The translations under genes and the position numbers were made by a program. Shown here piece by piece: positions 22,990 through 33,545 of a DNA stretch of 64,000 bases. The stretch's first letter is position 1. Each line of letters begins with the position of its first letter. The DNA is taken from contig OZ018417.1 in the NCBI GenBank assembly GCA_963969595.1, positions 5,892,501-5,956,500 of the forward strand. Reading direction: 5' to 3'. This DNA is from Neckera pumila. Taxonomy: Eukaryota > Streptophyta > Bryopsida > Hypnales > Neckeraceae. A model generated the notes under the pieces. It was not told the DNA's origin. It worked only from the letters and a program-made list of their open reading frames with translations, and ran no database searches.

Positions 22990-24959
22990 CTTGCAAGCTT
23001 AAAGTAAGGTAATTGCACTTAACTCTGATCCTTTCTAAAATTCAGTCCTTTAGATCTTGTCTTAGTTTAATTGCCTCTATTCTATTCATAAGAACCTACC
23101 ATTATTTTTTGGTACACCTGTTTTCTTCTCTAATTAGATGGGTTGGTCTCATTTGTTAAAAAATATTTTTAGTGTTGTATTTTATATTATAGTTTGGTAA
23201 TCAAGAAAATTTTAGTAGTAAGGACTATTTCATTTCAATTTAATAAAATTAAAATATCTTATACATGTATAAATTAATGAAATTAATAAATTTATAATTT
23301 TAGTTGAAAATTTAAAAATGAAATAATTTAAAATTTAAAATTTACAACCTTCAACTTTTTGAATTTAGAGATTTAGAGATTTTAAAATTCAAAGATTTTA
23401 TATCTTTAGCATTCTAAAATTTTATAATTGTAATTTAAAAATTGAATATAATTGCGAGCAAAAAGAATAATAGAGTCCTATATAGTACAACATCAAATAA
23501 TCCTTCTATCTATATAAGAAAAGCTATTTTGATTAAATTATTACATTTGCAAGGATCATTGGTATTATTGGTAGCTTTGTCACATGTAAAGTATTTAATA
23601 GAAAATTTCTATCATTTTAAAATTAAAAAAATAATCATATTTATGAATTCAAAATATTAAAATATAATAAATGATCATATTCATCAATTTTCAACACAAA
23701 AAAAGAAAAAGAAAAATTTACAAACCAACAACGGAAAATTTTATAAATAATTTTTAATATTATAAATAATTTATAATCTTGAACCTTGTAATTTCAAAAC
23801 TTTAGAAATTCACAAATCACAATAAATATTTCAAGAGTTTGTTATTTCCAACAATTAGAAGTCATTGATAGTAGTATGAAGAGTATTGAAGATTTAGTGT
23901 TGAAATAAAACTAATCCTTGTCTACAAAAAGCATGTAGAAATGACTTTGGAGGCCATTAAGGTTCAAGGTAACCTTTTATGTCTCTTTGCACAACTCAAA
24001 CCCAACCAATTCTTCCTATTTGTCTCTAAGTTGATGACTTTTGTTGTATCTTATAGCTAGGCCTATAAATATTTCGCCTTAGTTTGTTTGTGAAAACCCA
24101 GAATTGCTTTCTGGACTATCTGGATGTTGCATTGGAAGTGATTATTGAAAAACGGAAACAAGTGTTTTTTTGAAGTCACCTATAATCCGTCTGAAAAAAC
24201 TACAAAATGTCACATAAAACATGGATTTCTCCTAGTGATGTCAACCATAGTTGGAAACCTTATAATATAAAGCTAGCATTTATTCCATATCGAAGTGATG
24301 GCTTCATTGAGAAGTTGAGCTCTACAACCACACTCTAAAAATTTTGAAACTTTGGCCAAGCACATGGCCAACTAACACACTTCCCCAGAGTAGGAAACAC
24401 CTCAAACATTCTTTGAACCGAGATTCTATCCTTTACAGTTTGTTGCAATTATTCTATTTGAAAAGCAGAACTACAAGATGCAAGTTAAAGAAGCAACACC
24501 CAGAATCGCCAAGGATCCCAAGGTAGAACATGATCAGATATTCATCCCCTTAATCAATATGTACTAGTTGTTGAAGAAGGAGTTTACAACATCTACTAAT
24601 AAAACTATGACCTTTTGTAACTTTGCATACTACATGCAACAAGTTATTTTAATTGGTATGTTGGAATCCTCTCTCAATTGCCAACTAGAACATATAGAGT
24701 CTTGATTAGTTACTTACAATAGGAACAATGTTCAACAAACAAATGTGGTAACTTTGAGTGTCTCTACTACTTTAGTCAATGGACTTTGGTAGAATGAAGT
24801 CGACATCAAAGGGATACTTACAAATTCCTTTAAATTTTCCAAATCTCGGTCGTGGCAATCAAGGAAAAAAGACATTAAAAAGACATAAAAATGATGGTGA
24901 AACTGGCACTTTAAAGTAACTCTCAAATTTGAATTCCATTAAATTTGGAGCAAGAGTTG
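22990..24959. other. AT-rich spacer, no gene seen
   Basis: Very AT-rich (23200-23850 especially). ORFs are short and have no recognisable content. Confidence 0.6.
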
Positions 24960-25116
24960 GATCTAGCAAAAGAACTTGCTTGACCGCTATAAAGTCCTTC
25001 TGCTTTACGCATTGCTTTAGAACTTTATAGTATGTGTAGGAGTCTATAGCAATGCCTTGCTGTAGTTGATTCTTCAATATATCAATTGCTTCATTCATTG
25101 TAGTTGCGCTCTGCAT
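24960..25116 (-). pseudogene. PPR (pentatricopeptide repeat) gene fragment
   Basis: The minus-strand reading contains EAIDILKNQLQQGIAIDSYT followed by YYKVLKQCVKQKDF and KQV. This matches the helix-pair pattern of plant P/DYW-type PPR proteins (family pattern: G(I/V)xxDSxTYxxLLxxC.....KQV), which are abundant in mosses. The reading degrades after KQV and no further repeats are visible on either side, so it is a relic of one repeat or so. PPR proteins bind organelle RNA. Confidence 0.5.
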
Positions 25117-25817
25117 ATGAATATTGCTACTGCTAACTTGAACAATTATCTTAGACTCTTTTGCAGTAGTGGGCGAAGTGTTTTTTCTTCAAAAATTGGC
25201 CTTTAGTAACTTGACACAATAATAGGTTCTTCATGAAAACAACCTTTGTAAACTGGAAAACTTAACTCAATCAATATACACATATTTGGATGCATTGATG
25301 CTCAATATTTCTTAATCATTGCACTCTACGTATCATCAAGCAAACAAAGAAAAGAATGCTGCACAAACCAAATCCTCAAACCAGCCAATATCACAAGTTT
25401 CTATCTAGACTTATTAAAAAGTGTGGCTTTGACATCCACATTCAATATGTAAGCTTCTTATTTGCACCTAATTTTTGTCACAAACAAAAACAACTCATAC
25501 TCATGGCAATACCTATTTGAATGTACAACCTTTTGAGAATAATCCATGTGATGACCACCATCGGATGGTAATTTGCTTTGAGTCTCCAAATTGAGCATTG
25601 CCTTTGTCCATGGTGGAATTGGCCAACCATCTACCCAAAGCGTTCTCTTTGTCACCTTGTCTTCAAAGTCAATATAGGCTCATAACTATATAGTTTGATT
25701 TTACTATAATAAAAATTTAGTTATATATTTATAGATCCAATCTTTGAGAGATTAATCGTACAACTTAGATTAATGCTTGGAAGTGTGTTCATGACTAAAG
25801 CTTGTTAACGCACTATG
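25117..25817. other. Spacer with unassigned minus-strand ORF
   Basis: A 65-codon minus-strand ORF (25655-25458) has less biased composition than surrounding DNA (WVDGWPIPPW, SDGGHHMDYS) and may be a relic of a coding exon or transposon. I do not recognise it. The rest is AT-rich. Confidence 0.35.
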
Positions 25818-26780
25818 AATTATAATTTTTTCAATTAAAGTTTTAATTTTTGAATTTTTAAAGTGGGCTGCCCTAAAATTATAAAACCGCCCATAGAGTG
25901 GAGTCATAAACGTGCTCTTAACAACCACCCTTTCATGGATCTATTAGCACTTAATTATTGATCAATGAAAAATAGACAGATTATCCTCTATGACATTAAG
26001 GGTCTAATTTTGTTAGAAAAGTGAATGGATTTGGATGGGTTTGGTGGTAGAATTGGGGCCAAAAGGGCCTGACGGAAATAGAAAGGTGGCGGTTACATGC
26101 TAGTTTACCTTAGGTGTAAAGTGCTTGGGGCTAATTTTAGCATTTTGTTCAATTAGAAGTGAAGATTCTTGGCCTCTAACACAACAAATTGGCTCGGCCT
26201 CTAGGTGTAAAGCGGCGCGCCCTATGTTATGTATATTTTGAGAAATAAAATTTTAATTCTATCTAAGTTTTGAGTGGAAAATCAAATTTGTTTTTGAATG
26301 TTAGGTGTAAAGTAGCCCTATGCTATGTACATTTTGATAAATTAAATCTTAATTCTACCTAAATTTTGTATGGAAACCCAATTTGTTTTTTTAATGTTAT
26401 TGCTCTTGAATGTTATGATAAGGTAGGCCAGTCCAATTCTCATTGTTTCTCCAATTCCATTAGTAGACCAACCCAATTCAATCCATTCCCCCACTTTGGA
26501 CTCAATTTCATCCTACTTTGGCTCCAATTTTATCCAAAAACACATCTAAATTTGTTCTTTTTATGGCAAAATCAAATAATCTTATAACAAAAACAAAAAA
26601 TTTATGACAACAAGGGATAACATGTCACTTTGTTAATGGTGAATACTTAGTACTTGACTTGGCGGTTATGGATTATTTATAAGACGTTAATGACTCTAGT
26701 CTATGGGCAGTTTTGTAATTATAGAGTTGAACACTTCAAAAATTCATAGAAATTACAATTTTAATCAAAAAATTATAAAT
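25818..26780. mobile_element. Non-autonomous element with long terminal inverted repeats
   Basis: The left arm (about 25818-25980) and right arm (about 26640-26780, inverted) pair over more than 100 bp, including ATTATAATTTTTT at the ends and CGCCCATAGA / TCTATGGGCAG further in. The interior carries a tandem duplication of about 100 bp (26202-26301 and 26302-26398, both starting TAGGTGTAAAG). No coding capacity. The superfamily is unclear. Confidence 0.55.
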
Positions 26781-27278
26781 CTACTTGGGATTATTGCCTT
26801 ATTTTAAGAGGAGGGATTTTAGGATTTTCTACCTTGTTTTTAGAGGGAGGGGTTTTAGGAGTTTTTATCTTGATTTAAAAGGAAGATTTTTGTTGATATA
26901 ACAGGTTGCATTCTAGCAACAAGTGGATTGACAATTTATTCATGAATCGGAGAGAGCTTAAACAAGATTAGCATAGAGTTTATATACAGACTAAGCTTAA
27001 TCTAATTGGACCTTGTGGATGATAAGCATCCAGAAGAGGGATGAAACCCTAATAGACTAATTTGCTAACACCTTCTTTCAATTGGGAGATTGGTTGTCTT
27101 TAATTGAACCTTTATATATATAGAATAATGAAATCAGGTTGTAGGATGGCGCGCTTGGAAGCGGGGCAATTGCGTTCTTTGAGGGACTTCATTTGTAGTA
27201 TTTCACTTGCGAGAATGGCAAGATTGTTGATGTGGGTGCTGTTGGCATTCTTCACTTGAGTGACAGAGTGGTGCTTCG
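26781..27278. other. Spacer left of the copia remnant
   Basis: Contains a two-copy ~40-bp tandem repeat near 26800-26880 and a TGTTGATATAACA stretch at about 26892 that could be a decayed LTR end. The partner LTR was not found, so no LTR boundary is claimed. Confidence 0.35.
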
Positions 27279-27719
27279 CATTAGAGAAAAATTCAGCCCC
27301 TTGGAGAGGTGTCCGAAGTTGACATGCCATGCTATTCTTTGCATGGCCTACCAACTTCAAAAATGCTCTTGGTGAGCAGTCAGAGTCTCCGACTACTCGC
27401 CGGAGCAGTCAAATTTTGCAAAATTTAATTTTATATATATATATATATATATATTTATTTAATTTTTTAATTTTTTAATTTTTTAATTTTTAATTTTTTT
27501 TAATTTTTTTTTTTAATTTTTTTTTTTATATTTTTTTTTTCTTAACTTTCTTTTAGTAAATTTTTCTTTGGAATTCCAGGTTCCTGTGCCATTGCTGCTA
27601 CAATTTCAGCAGGGCGAAAATAGGGAAAAACGATTTTTTGAGCAAAATAAAAGCAAATTTTAGAGTACCTCGGAAGGCTGTGGAATAGCCCTTGAGAGGC
27701 CTAAAATTTCCTCTAATGG
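27279..27719. mobile_element. Small TIR element, copy 1
   Basis: Begins CATTAGAGAAAAATT and ends AAAATTTCCTCTAATG, inverted copies of each other. Shares most of its length with copy 2 at 29364-29743 (for example CCAACTTCAAAAATGCTCTT and AACGATTTTTTGAGCAAAAT). The middle is an AT/T-rich tract with an (AT)n run at about 27432-27453. No ORF; probably a MITE-like DNA element. Confidence 0.6.
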
Positions 27720-28149
27720 ATGCAATGGAGTTAGTGGTAGTGGAGTAGACTTGCAAATAGGATCTTTGTGCAAGGTTCGGAATTATTGGTGTGCCACAAT
27801 GTGCAAGAGGCACTCTAGAAACTCTAGAATTTGGGATAAGTGAGAGGTCGCTTGAGAATTGCAGGGGTTATTGTGTAATGTGGCATTGCCAAGGCAAAAG
27901 TTTTATGTTGTCCGGAGAGGACGTACTCCAGGGTTGTATTTTACTTAGGAGGGCTGCTCCAGGGAGGTGCTTGAGTACCGAGAAGCAAAGCATAAGAGAT
28001 TTTGGACGTTAGGTGAAGCAAAAGAATACCTCTTTCAGGTTTAAGGTGCTACTAAAATATTGAGGCTGAGGGTTCTGTACTAAAGTTTGTGTAGAAGGGA
28101 ATTTTCTATGGTTTTTGCTCAGGATCCCTTAGCTGTATAATCTCATGAT
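27720..28149. other. Region 3' of copia pol, LTR position
   Basis: Lies just beyond the end of the pol relic on its downstream (left) side, where a polypurine tract and 3' LTR would be. No clear TG..CA ends were found. No other gene seen. Confidence 0.35.
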
Positions 28150-29363
28150 GTCCAATGCTGTTGGAATTGCACTTTGCCTAAAGGTTTTGTGAGAAAATCA
28201 ATTGGTTGGCAATTGGTGGAAATTGACTAAAGTTTGATTTCCCCCTCCAAAATTATCACACGGATGAAATGATAATGTATCTCTATATGTTTGGATCTTG
28301 CATGGAAAATGGGGTTATAAGAGAGTTTGATTGCACTTTGGTTATCATAGTTGATTGTAATGTTGGTTTCTGGTGTTGTCCCAAGGTTGGAGTTGGGTTG
28401 TGGGAGAGGCCGTTGAAGTTCTTGAAAGAGTCAATTGAGCCATGCGGCCTCTTGTGGTCCATCACTAAGTGTGCGATACTTAGACTCAATGGATGATTGT
28501 GATATTGTAAGTTGATGCTTGCTTTGCTAGGTAATTGGACTCCTTGCAAATGTAAAAATGTTTGCCCTTATGGATCGGCGAGTTTCAGTGCAGGAGCCCC
28601 AGTCAGCATTGGTGTAGCCCGTGATGGTGATGGGAGTGTTGGCACGATAAAGGATATTGTAATTCAATGTTCCTTGTAGATAGAGAAGAACAAATTTTGC
28701 AATTTTAAGATGGGCTTCTTGAAGCTGAGCTACGTAGCTGCTCAGTCTACTCACTGCTTAAGCAATATCAAAATGGATAATAGTTAGAAAGATCAGCTTG
28801 CCGAAGAGGCGACAGTAGTAGTGAGAATCAGTGGCAGCACGAGTGGCAGGTGAGTCCATGTTGGTGACAAGAATTTGACTTTATGGGAGTGGCGCTACGG
28901 ATGATTTGTGCAATCTCCCATGCCAAATTCCTGTAGGATGGAGGCAGCATACTTGCATTAGTGCAGTAAAAGACCAAGAATCAACTGCTCGAAGGAAATT
29001 CTAAGGTAGTGCTTGATTTTTCCAAGGTCTGCCATTTCAAATTCATTGTAGAGAAATTGCTTGAGCCAAGAGATGAGCCTATTAGAATTGCCAGTAATGA
29101 ACAAATCATCTACATAAAGCATGAGAATAAGAGTTTCACCATCTTAAGGCATGTAGTACATGTTACCATCTGATGTGCTTTGTTTGAGTCCAATCTTGCA
29201 TAGTGTAGCGTCGATGCGATTGTACCAAGTTTGTGGTCTCTATTTTAGTCCATACAAGGACTTGTTGAGGTGACATATCAAGTTGTCTTTGCCACGAGCT
29301 CAAAAACTAGCAGCTTGGCTTATGTAAACGCATTCTTTGAGGGGGCCATGTAGAAAGGCTATA

Positions 29364-29743
29364 CCATTAGAGAAATTTTCAGCCCTAAAGAGGGCCATCC
29401 AAAGTTGACATGTCGTATGGCTTGTCAACTTCAAAAATGCTCTTGGTGAGCAGTCAGAGTCTTTGACTACTCGTCGAAGCAATCAAGTTCCGCAGAATTT
29501 TGTTTTTTAGGGATTTTTAGGGGGTTTTTAAAAGATTTTTTTAAGATTGAAATTTTAATTTTAATTTTTTTTTTTTTACTAATTTTTTATTTGCAATTTT
29601 GGGTTCTTGCACCACTGCTGCTGCAATTTCAACAAGGTGGAAATAGGGAAAAAACGATTTTTTGAGCAAAATAAAAGCAAATTTTAAGGTACCTCGAAGG
29701 GCTGTGGAGCAATCCTTTGGAAGCCTAAAATTTCCTCTAATGG
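29364..29743. mobile_element. Small TIR element, copy 2, inserted in copia reverse transcriptase
   Basis: Starts CCATTAGAGAAATTTT and ends AAAATTTCCTCTAATGG, near-perfect terminal inverted repeats of about 17 bp. It splits the copia reading between HRMDV and AFLHG, so both insertion boundaries are visible against an outside reference. About 380 bp, related to copy 1. No clear target duplication could be read. Confidence 0.7.
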
Positions 29744-30009
29744 CACATCCATACGATGAATATCCGAGCGTTTTGCAGCAGCAAGGGCAATGGCTATTCT
29801 TACCATGGCCAACTTAATGACAGGTGCAAATGTCTGATTGAAGTCAATACCATGCCTCTGTTAAAAGCCTTGAGCCACAAAGCGAGCTTTTTTTAGAGGA
29901 GGACCGCCTTTTAGTCTAGGTTTGATTTTAAACACTCATGTGCATGTAATGGCGCATATTTTAGGGGGTAATGGTTCTAAATACCAAGTCTAGTTTTTCC
30001 ATATGGATT

Positions 30010-32061
30010 CACTACAAGAGAAATGGGTGTTTTAACCCCTAAAGGACCAAGGCCCATTTTCTACCAAAAAACTCTCAAAACTGCCATTTCTAGAGCAAAG
30101 AGTAAGAAAATGTGAAAAATGTTTTTTTTGCACATCTAACCGTAGGATCTTATACCAAACTAGTATGAGAATGTGTGGAAAAAATTTCAAAATTTTTGAC
30201 CGCACAAATTGCAAGATATCTGCGTTTAAAGTGGAAAAAACGAGATTTTCATCACATTGCGGGACCAGATTTTTTGACTTTAAACATTTTTAACTTAAAA
30301 TTTTTGCACTATAGCGTTTTGAGCTTTAAATCTTTATAGTGGAGAATTGAGTTGAGAGTGTAGAAAGAAAAAAAAGATCAAAAAAACTTAATTATCATTC
30401 TTTAAAAAATTGTTAAGTAGAAATAGATACAAGATAGAAGGAAAATCTAAAATATTCATATATTTTTGATGGAATTAAAATGCACTAATCCCAATGGTGA
30501 GATTTTTCTAGCAAGCAAACTAAACCATCATAAAAGAAAAGAACTGAAAAATTACAAAAATTGCATTCTGAAATGAATCCTACAAGTTCTTTTTTTCAAG
30601 AAGATGCTCTAACTGCCCGAAAAACAAGAATGTCTATAACTTCCTCATAGCAAATCCAATTGAAATGAATCAAAGCTTTCCAGATAGACAAAAATATAAT
30701 CTATGAGAAAAAAAATATTTTAAAAAAAAATTCAAAATTTTGCAAATTTTTTTTCGCTACCCTCCTTCCCCACGCATTCCAAGAAATGGCATAACTTCTT
30801 GCTCAAAGGTCCAATTTCAAATTTTTTTTTTTGCCGCATACCTCTCTCAATTCTTCACCTTCTCAAAAAGTTTCAAAGAATCACGACAAAATTTCAGCCC
30901 ATAGGTACCTACCCAAAAACGCATTTGTCCCCCGAAGGGACAATGGTCCTTTAGGAGTTAACCCCTAAAAGCCCATTGTCCCTTTGGGGGACAAATGCGT
31001 TTTTGGGCAGGTACCTACGGGCTGAAATTTTCTCCTGATTTTTTGAAACTTTTTTTGGAAGTAGAAAAGCTGATTAGCTTTGTGGGAATACAATTTTTTT
31101 CACAATCAATGCCCGGGAACAAAAGTTATGACCAAATAAGCTAAAAACAAGGTATGGCGGCAGCAAAAAAAATTTGCATTTTTTTATTTATTTATTTGTT
31201 AGTATTTTTTCTCATAGATTATATTTTTGTCTATCTGGAAAGCTTTGATTCATTTCATTTGGATTTTTTATGAGAAAGTTATGGACATTCTTGTTTTTTG
31301 GGCAGTTAGAGCATCTTTGTGAAAAAAATAACTTGTAGGATTCATTTCTAAATGCAATTTTTCAAATTTTTCAATTTTTTTTTTGAATGGTTTAGTTTAC
31401 TTTCTAGAACAATCTCACCATTGGGATTAGTGAATTTTAATTCCATTTAAAGTATATGAATATTTTAGATTTTCCTTCTATCTCGTACCTACTTCTACTT
31501 AACAATTTTTTTAATAACGAAAATTAAGTTTTTTGGGACTTTTTTTTTCCCCTAGATTTTCAATTCAATTCTCTACTATAAAGATTTAAAGCTCAAAACT
31601 CTATAGTGGAAAAGATTTAAGTTAAAAATGTTCAAAGTCAAAAATTCCAATCCCACAATGTGCTGAAAAACTTGTTTTTTTCACTTTAAATGTAGATATC
31701 TTGCAATCTGTGCGGTCAAAAATTCTGAAATTTTTTCCACAAATTCTCATACTATTTAGGTATAAGATCCTATGATTAGATGTGCAAAAAAAATATTAAA
31801 ATTTTTTTTTTCACTCTTTACTAAAAAAATGGCAATTTAGGGTGTTTTTTGGCAGAAAGAAGACCTTGGGCCTTTAGGGGTTAAGTAGTGTCCTAGATAT
31901 CACATCTTTTAAGTAATATCTTTTAAGTAAGTTTTTAAGTAAAGTTTTACTATAAAGACAATATTTTAGTAAAATTTTACTTAAAAACTTACTTAAAAGA
32001 CGTTACTTAAAAGATGTGTTGTCTAGGACACTACTTAAAACATCCCGCTCTCTTGCAGAAT
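30010..32061. mobile_element. CACTA-like foldback (giant palindrome) inserted in copia
   Basis: Left end CACTACAAGAGAAATGGGTG (30010) matches the CACTA-superfamily terminus; the right end is its degenerate mirror (CATCCCGCTCTCTTGCAGAAT, to 32061). Both sides are flanked by ATT (30007-30009 and 32062-32064), the 3-bp target duplication expected of CACTA elements, and the copia reading rejoins across it (..AAAATAGAAT / AATCCATATGG). The interior is two inverted arms of about 920 bp (30036-30957 and 30962-31880) meeting at TTAA (30958-30961). Each arm end carries a CCCCTAAAGG-type motif (CTCCTAAAGG and CCCCTAAAAG at the centre). There is no transposase, so it is non-autonomous. The right arm is split by a 150-bp hairpin element. 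Confidence 0.75.
31885..32034. mobile_element. 150-bp hairpin MITE with TTAA target duplication
   Basis: A near-perfect palindrome: begins GTAGTGTCCTAG, ends CTAGGACACTAC, and contains repeated CTTTTAAGTAA units. It is flanked by TTAA on both sides (31881-31884 and 32035-32038). The uninterrupted mirror arm of the host palindrome reads TTTTAACCCC, so the empty site had one TTAA. TTAA duplications are typical of piggyBac and Kolobok superfamilies, but the superfamily here is unproven. Confidence 0.7.
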
Positions 32062-32339
32062 ATTCTATTTTGGTTTGTATAGCTAATCGCCATCTAGGAT
32101 CATGTTTGGCTTTGTTATAGGTAAGATTGATAATTGATTTGATCTTGTTCGGTTGGAAGGGGTGAAGGGGCAGCGGTGACCATGCACACATTAAAATCGT
32201 CTATGGAAAGGTGCAAATCATAGCCTTTGAGACAAATACTTTGTTTTTTGAGGCGTTGGGAGTGCCGTAGTTCTATGATGGGAATGGACGTCTACGATTG
32301 GATCTGGGGTGTTTTAAGTAGTTCATGGTTATATAGTGA

Positions 32340-33545
32340 GATTTTATATGAGATTTCTCCTCAAAAATGATATTTTTTGAATTTGAGCCCAACTAACAAA
32401 ATGAAGGCCAACTACTCTAGTTTCTGGGTGAATGCAAGAAACACTTTTACTATTTTTTGTCACAGCTTGCATGCTGATTTGTTTTTTAGGCATAACTTTT
32501 GAATATTGAATCCAAATGACTTGATTTATAGGGAAGGTGCTCATGACCACTATACACCTTGCCTAATTTTTTGGCAATTTTCAAAAATATTTTACTAAAT
32601 AAAAATAGCCCCCGATTTTATGTCACAAATTCCAATTTAGAGGCTTTTAGTACTTTTTAGTACCCAAAAAATTGAACTTGGAGCTGAAATTTGGATGAAA
32701 TAGTCTTCTAGTAGACTTTTAGCTCTCCAGGAGAGGGATTTTAAAAAAAGTTAATTTTGTGTAGTATAGAAGTCTACAAAATGAGCTTCTTTTTGCTTGC
32801 ATTTCGAAACACATAAAACATTATTTTGGTGGTTTTCTTGGTGAATGACTATCTCCATAGAGCTTTTGCAAATGACCAATTTTTATTTAATTTATTTAAT
32901 TTATTTTAGTATTTTTAACTAATTAAAGCATCAAAGTGTCTATTTTCTTGAGATTTGGCACTTTCTAATTCTCCCACTTAGAGAATTTTTCTATGCTTTT
33001 CCTACCCAGGGTTTCTTCATCTTAAAGGTATATACATTGGCCATATTTTTTTTTTAAATTAAAAATTATTTTTCTATGCTTAAAGTACTCCAGAAAAAAA
33101 GCATCAAATAGTGAAAACGCAACAAATAGTACAAGTGTTTCTTGCATTCACCCTTCTACTCCAATTTGAATTTTGGAAAAATTCCTAATTTTGAATATTT
33201 TATTGCAATTTGAATTTTGAATGTATTTTCAATGTCTATTATTTTCTAATTATAGAATGACACGGAAATTGAGTTTACACCATGATGTTTGTCATTGTAA
33301 TATACACACATGGTGAAATTTTCAGATTTTTTGAAATGATTTTCAATTTGATGTGATTTTTCTTCACTTTTTCTTCAAAAATTCTCAAAAAAATCTAGTT
33401 TTTTGGGAAAGTAAAGAAGACATGTAATTTCATCTCTGAAAAATAAATCCAAATTTTTTCGTACATATCTAATTGCAAAATAGCAACAAATTGAGTGATG
33501 GACAGGGAAGCTTGGAATCAATGGTCATAGGTCTGTCATTTAGGG
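32340..33545 (+). repeat. Dispersed repeat interrupted by a nested TIR element
   Basis: The flanks 32340-32425 and 33154-33545 match the continuous copy in Dabb intron 1 (6395-6860). Endpoints are approximate. Confidence 0.55.
32426..33153. mobile_element. 728-bp TIR element with TTCT target duplication
   Basis: The ends GGGTGAATGCAAGAAACACT and its inverse pair over about 33 bp with two mismatches. TTCT lies directly on each side (32422-32425 and 33154-33157). Joining the flanks through one TTCT restores the alignment with the intron copy at 6395-6860. A diverged relative lies at 44596-45303. No ORF of note. Confidence 0.65.

Larger units (their letters stand above)
28150..32290 (-). mobile_element. 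Decayed Ty1/copia pol gene, interrupted by nested insertions
   Basis: Minus-strand copia blocks occur in correct order, broken by stops and frameshifts: DPRWRLAIQTKIE (about 32110), then TWYLEPLPP, VFKIKPRLKG and ARFVAQGF...GIDFNQTFAPVIKL (about 29990-29800), HRMDV, AFLHGPLKECVY, LNKSLYGLK, LYVDDLFITG (the YVDD of reverse transcriptase), HLKIAKFVLLYLQGTLNY, GYTNADWGS...TRRS, then DNQSAIKLSYNPIFHARSKH and DFLTKPLGK (about 28190) closing RNase H. The pol reading spans 28150-29363, 29744-30009 and 32062-32290; the gaps are two later insertions listed separately. It is non-functional. Confidence 0.85.

Noticed and set aside
26892..27120. Copia LTR starting TGTTGATATAACA
   Set aside because: No second copy on the other side of the pol relic and no primer-binding site; the resemblance is to a dinucleotide end only.
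30010..31884. Reading the palindrome arms simply as two adjacent piggyBac-type elements sharing TTAA
   Set aside because: The palindrome continues outside the TTAACCCC motifs to CACTACAAGAG-type ends with a 3-bp ATT duplication, and the copia frame rejoins there. The TTAA is therefore more likely subterminal. Kept only as an alternative.
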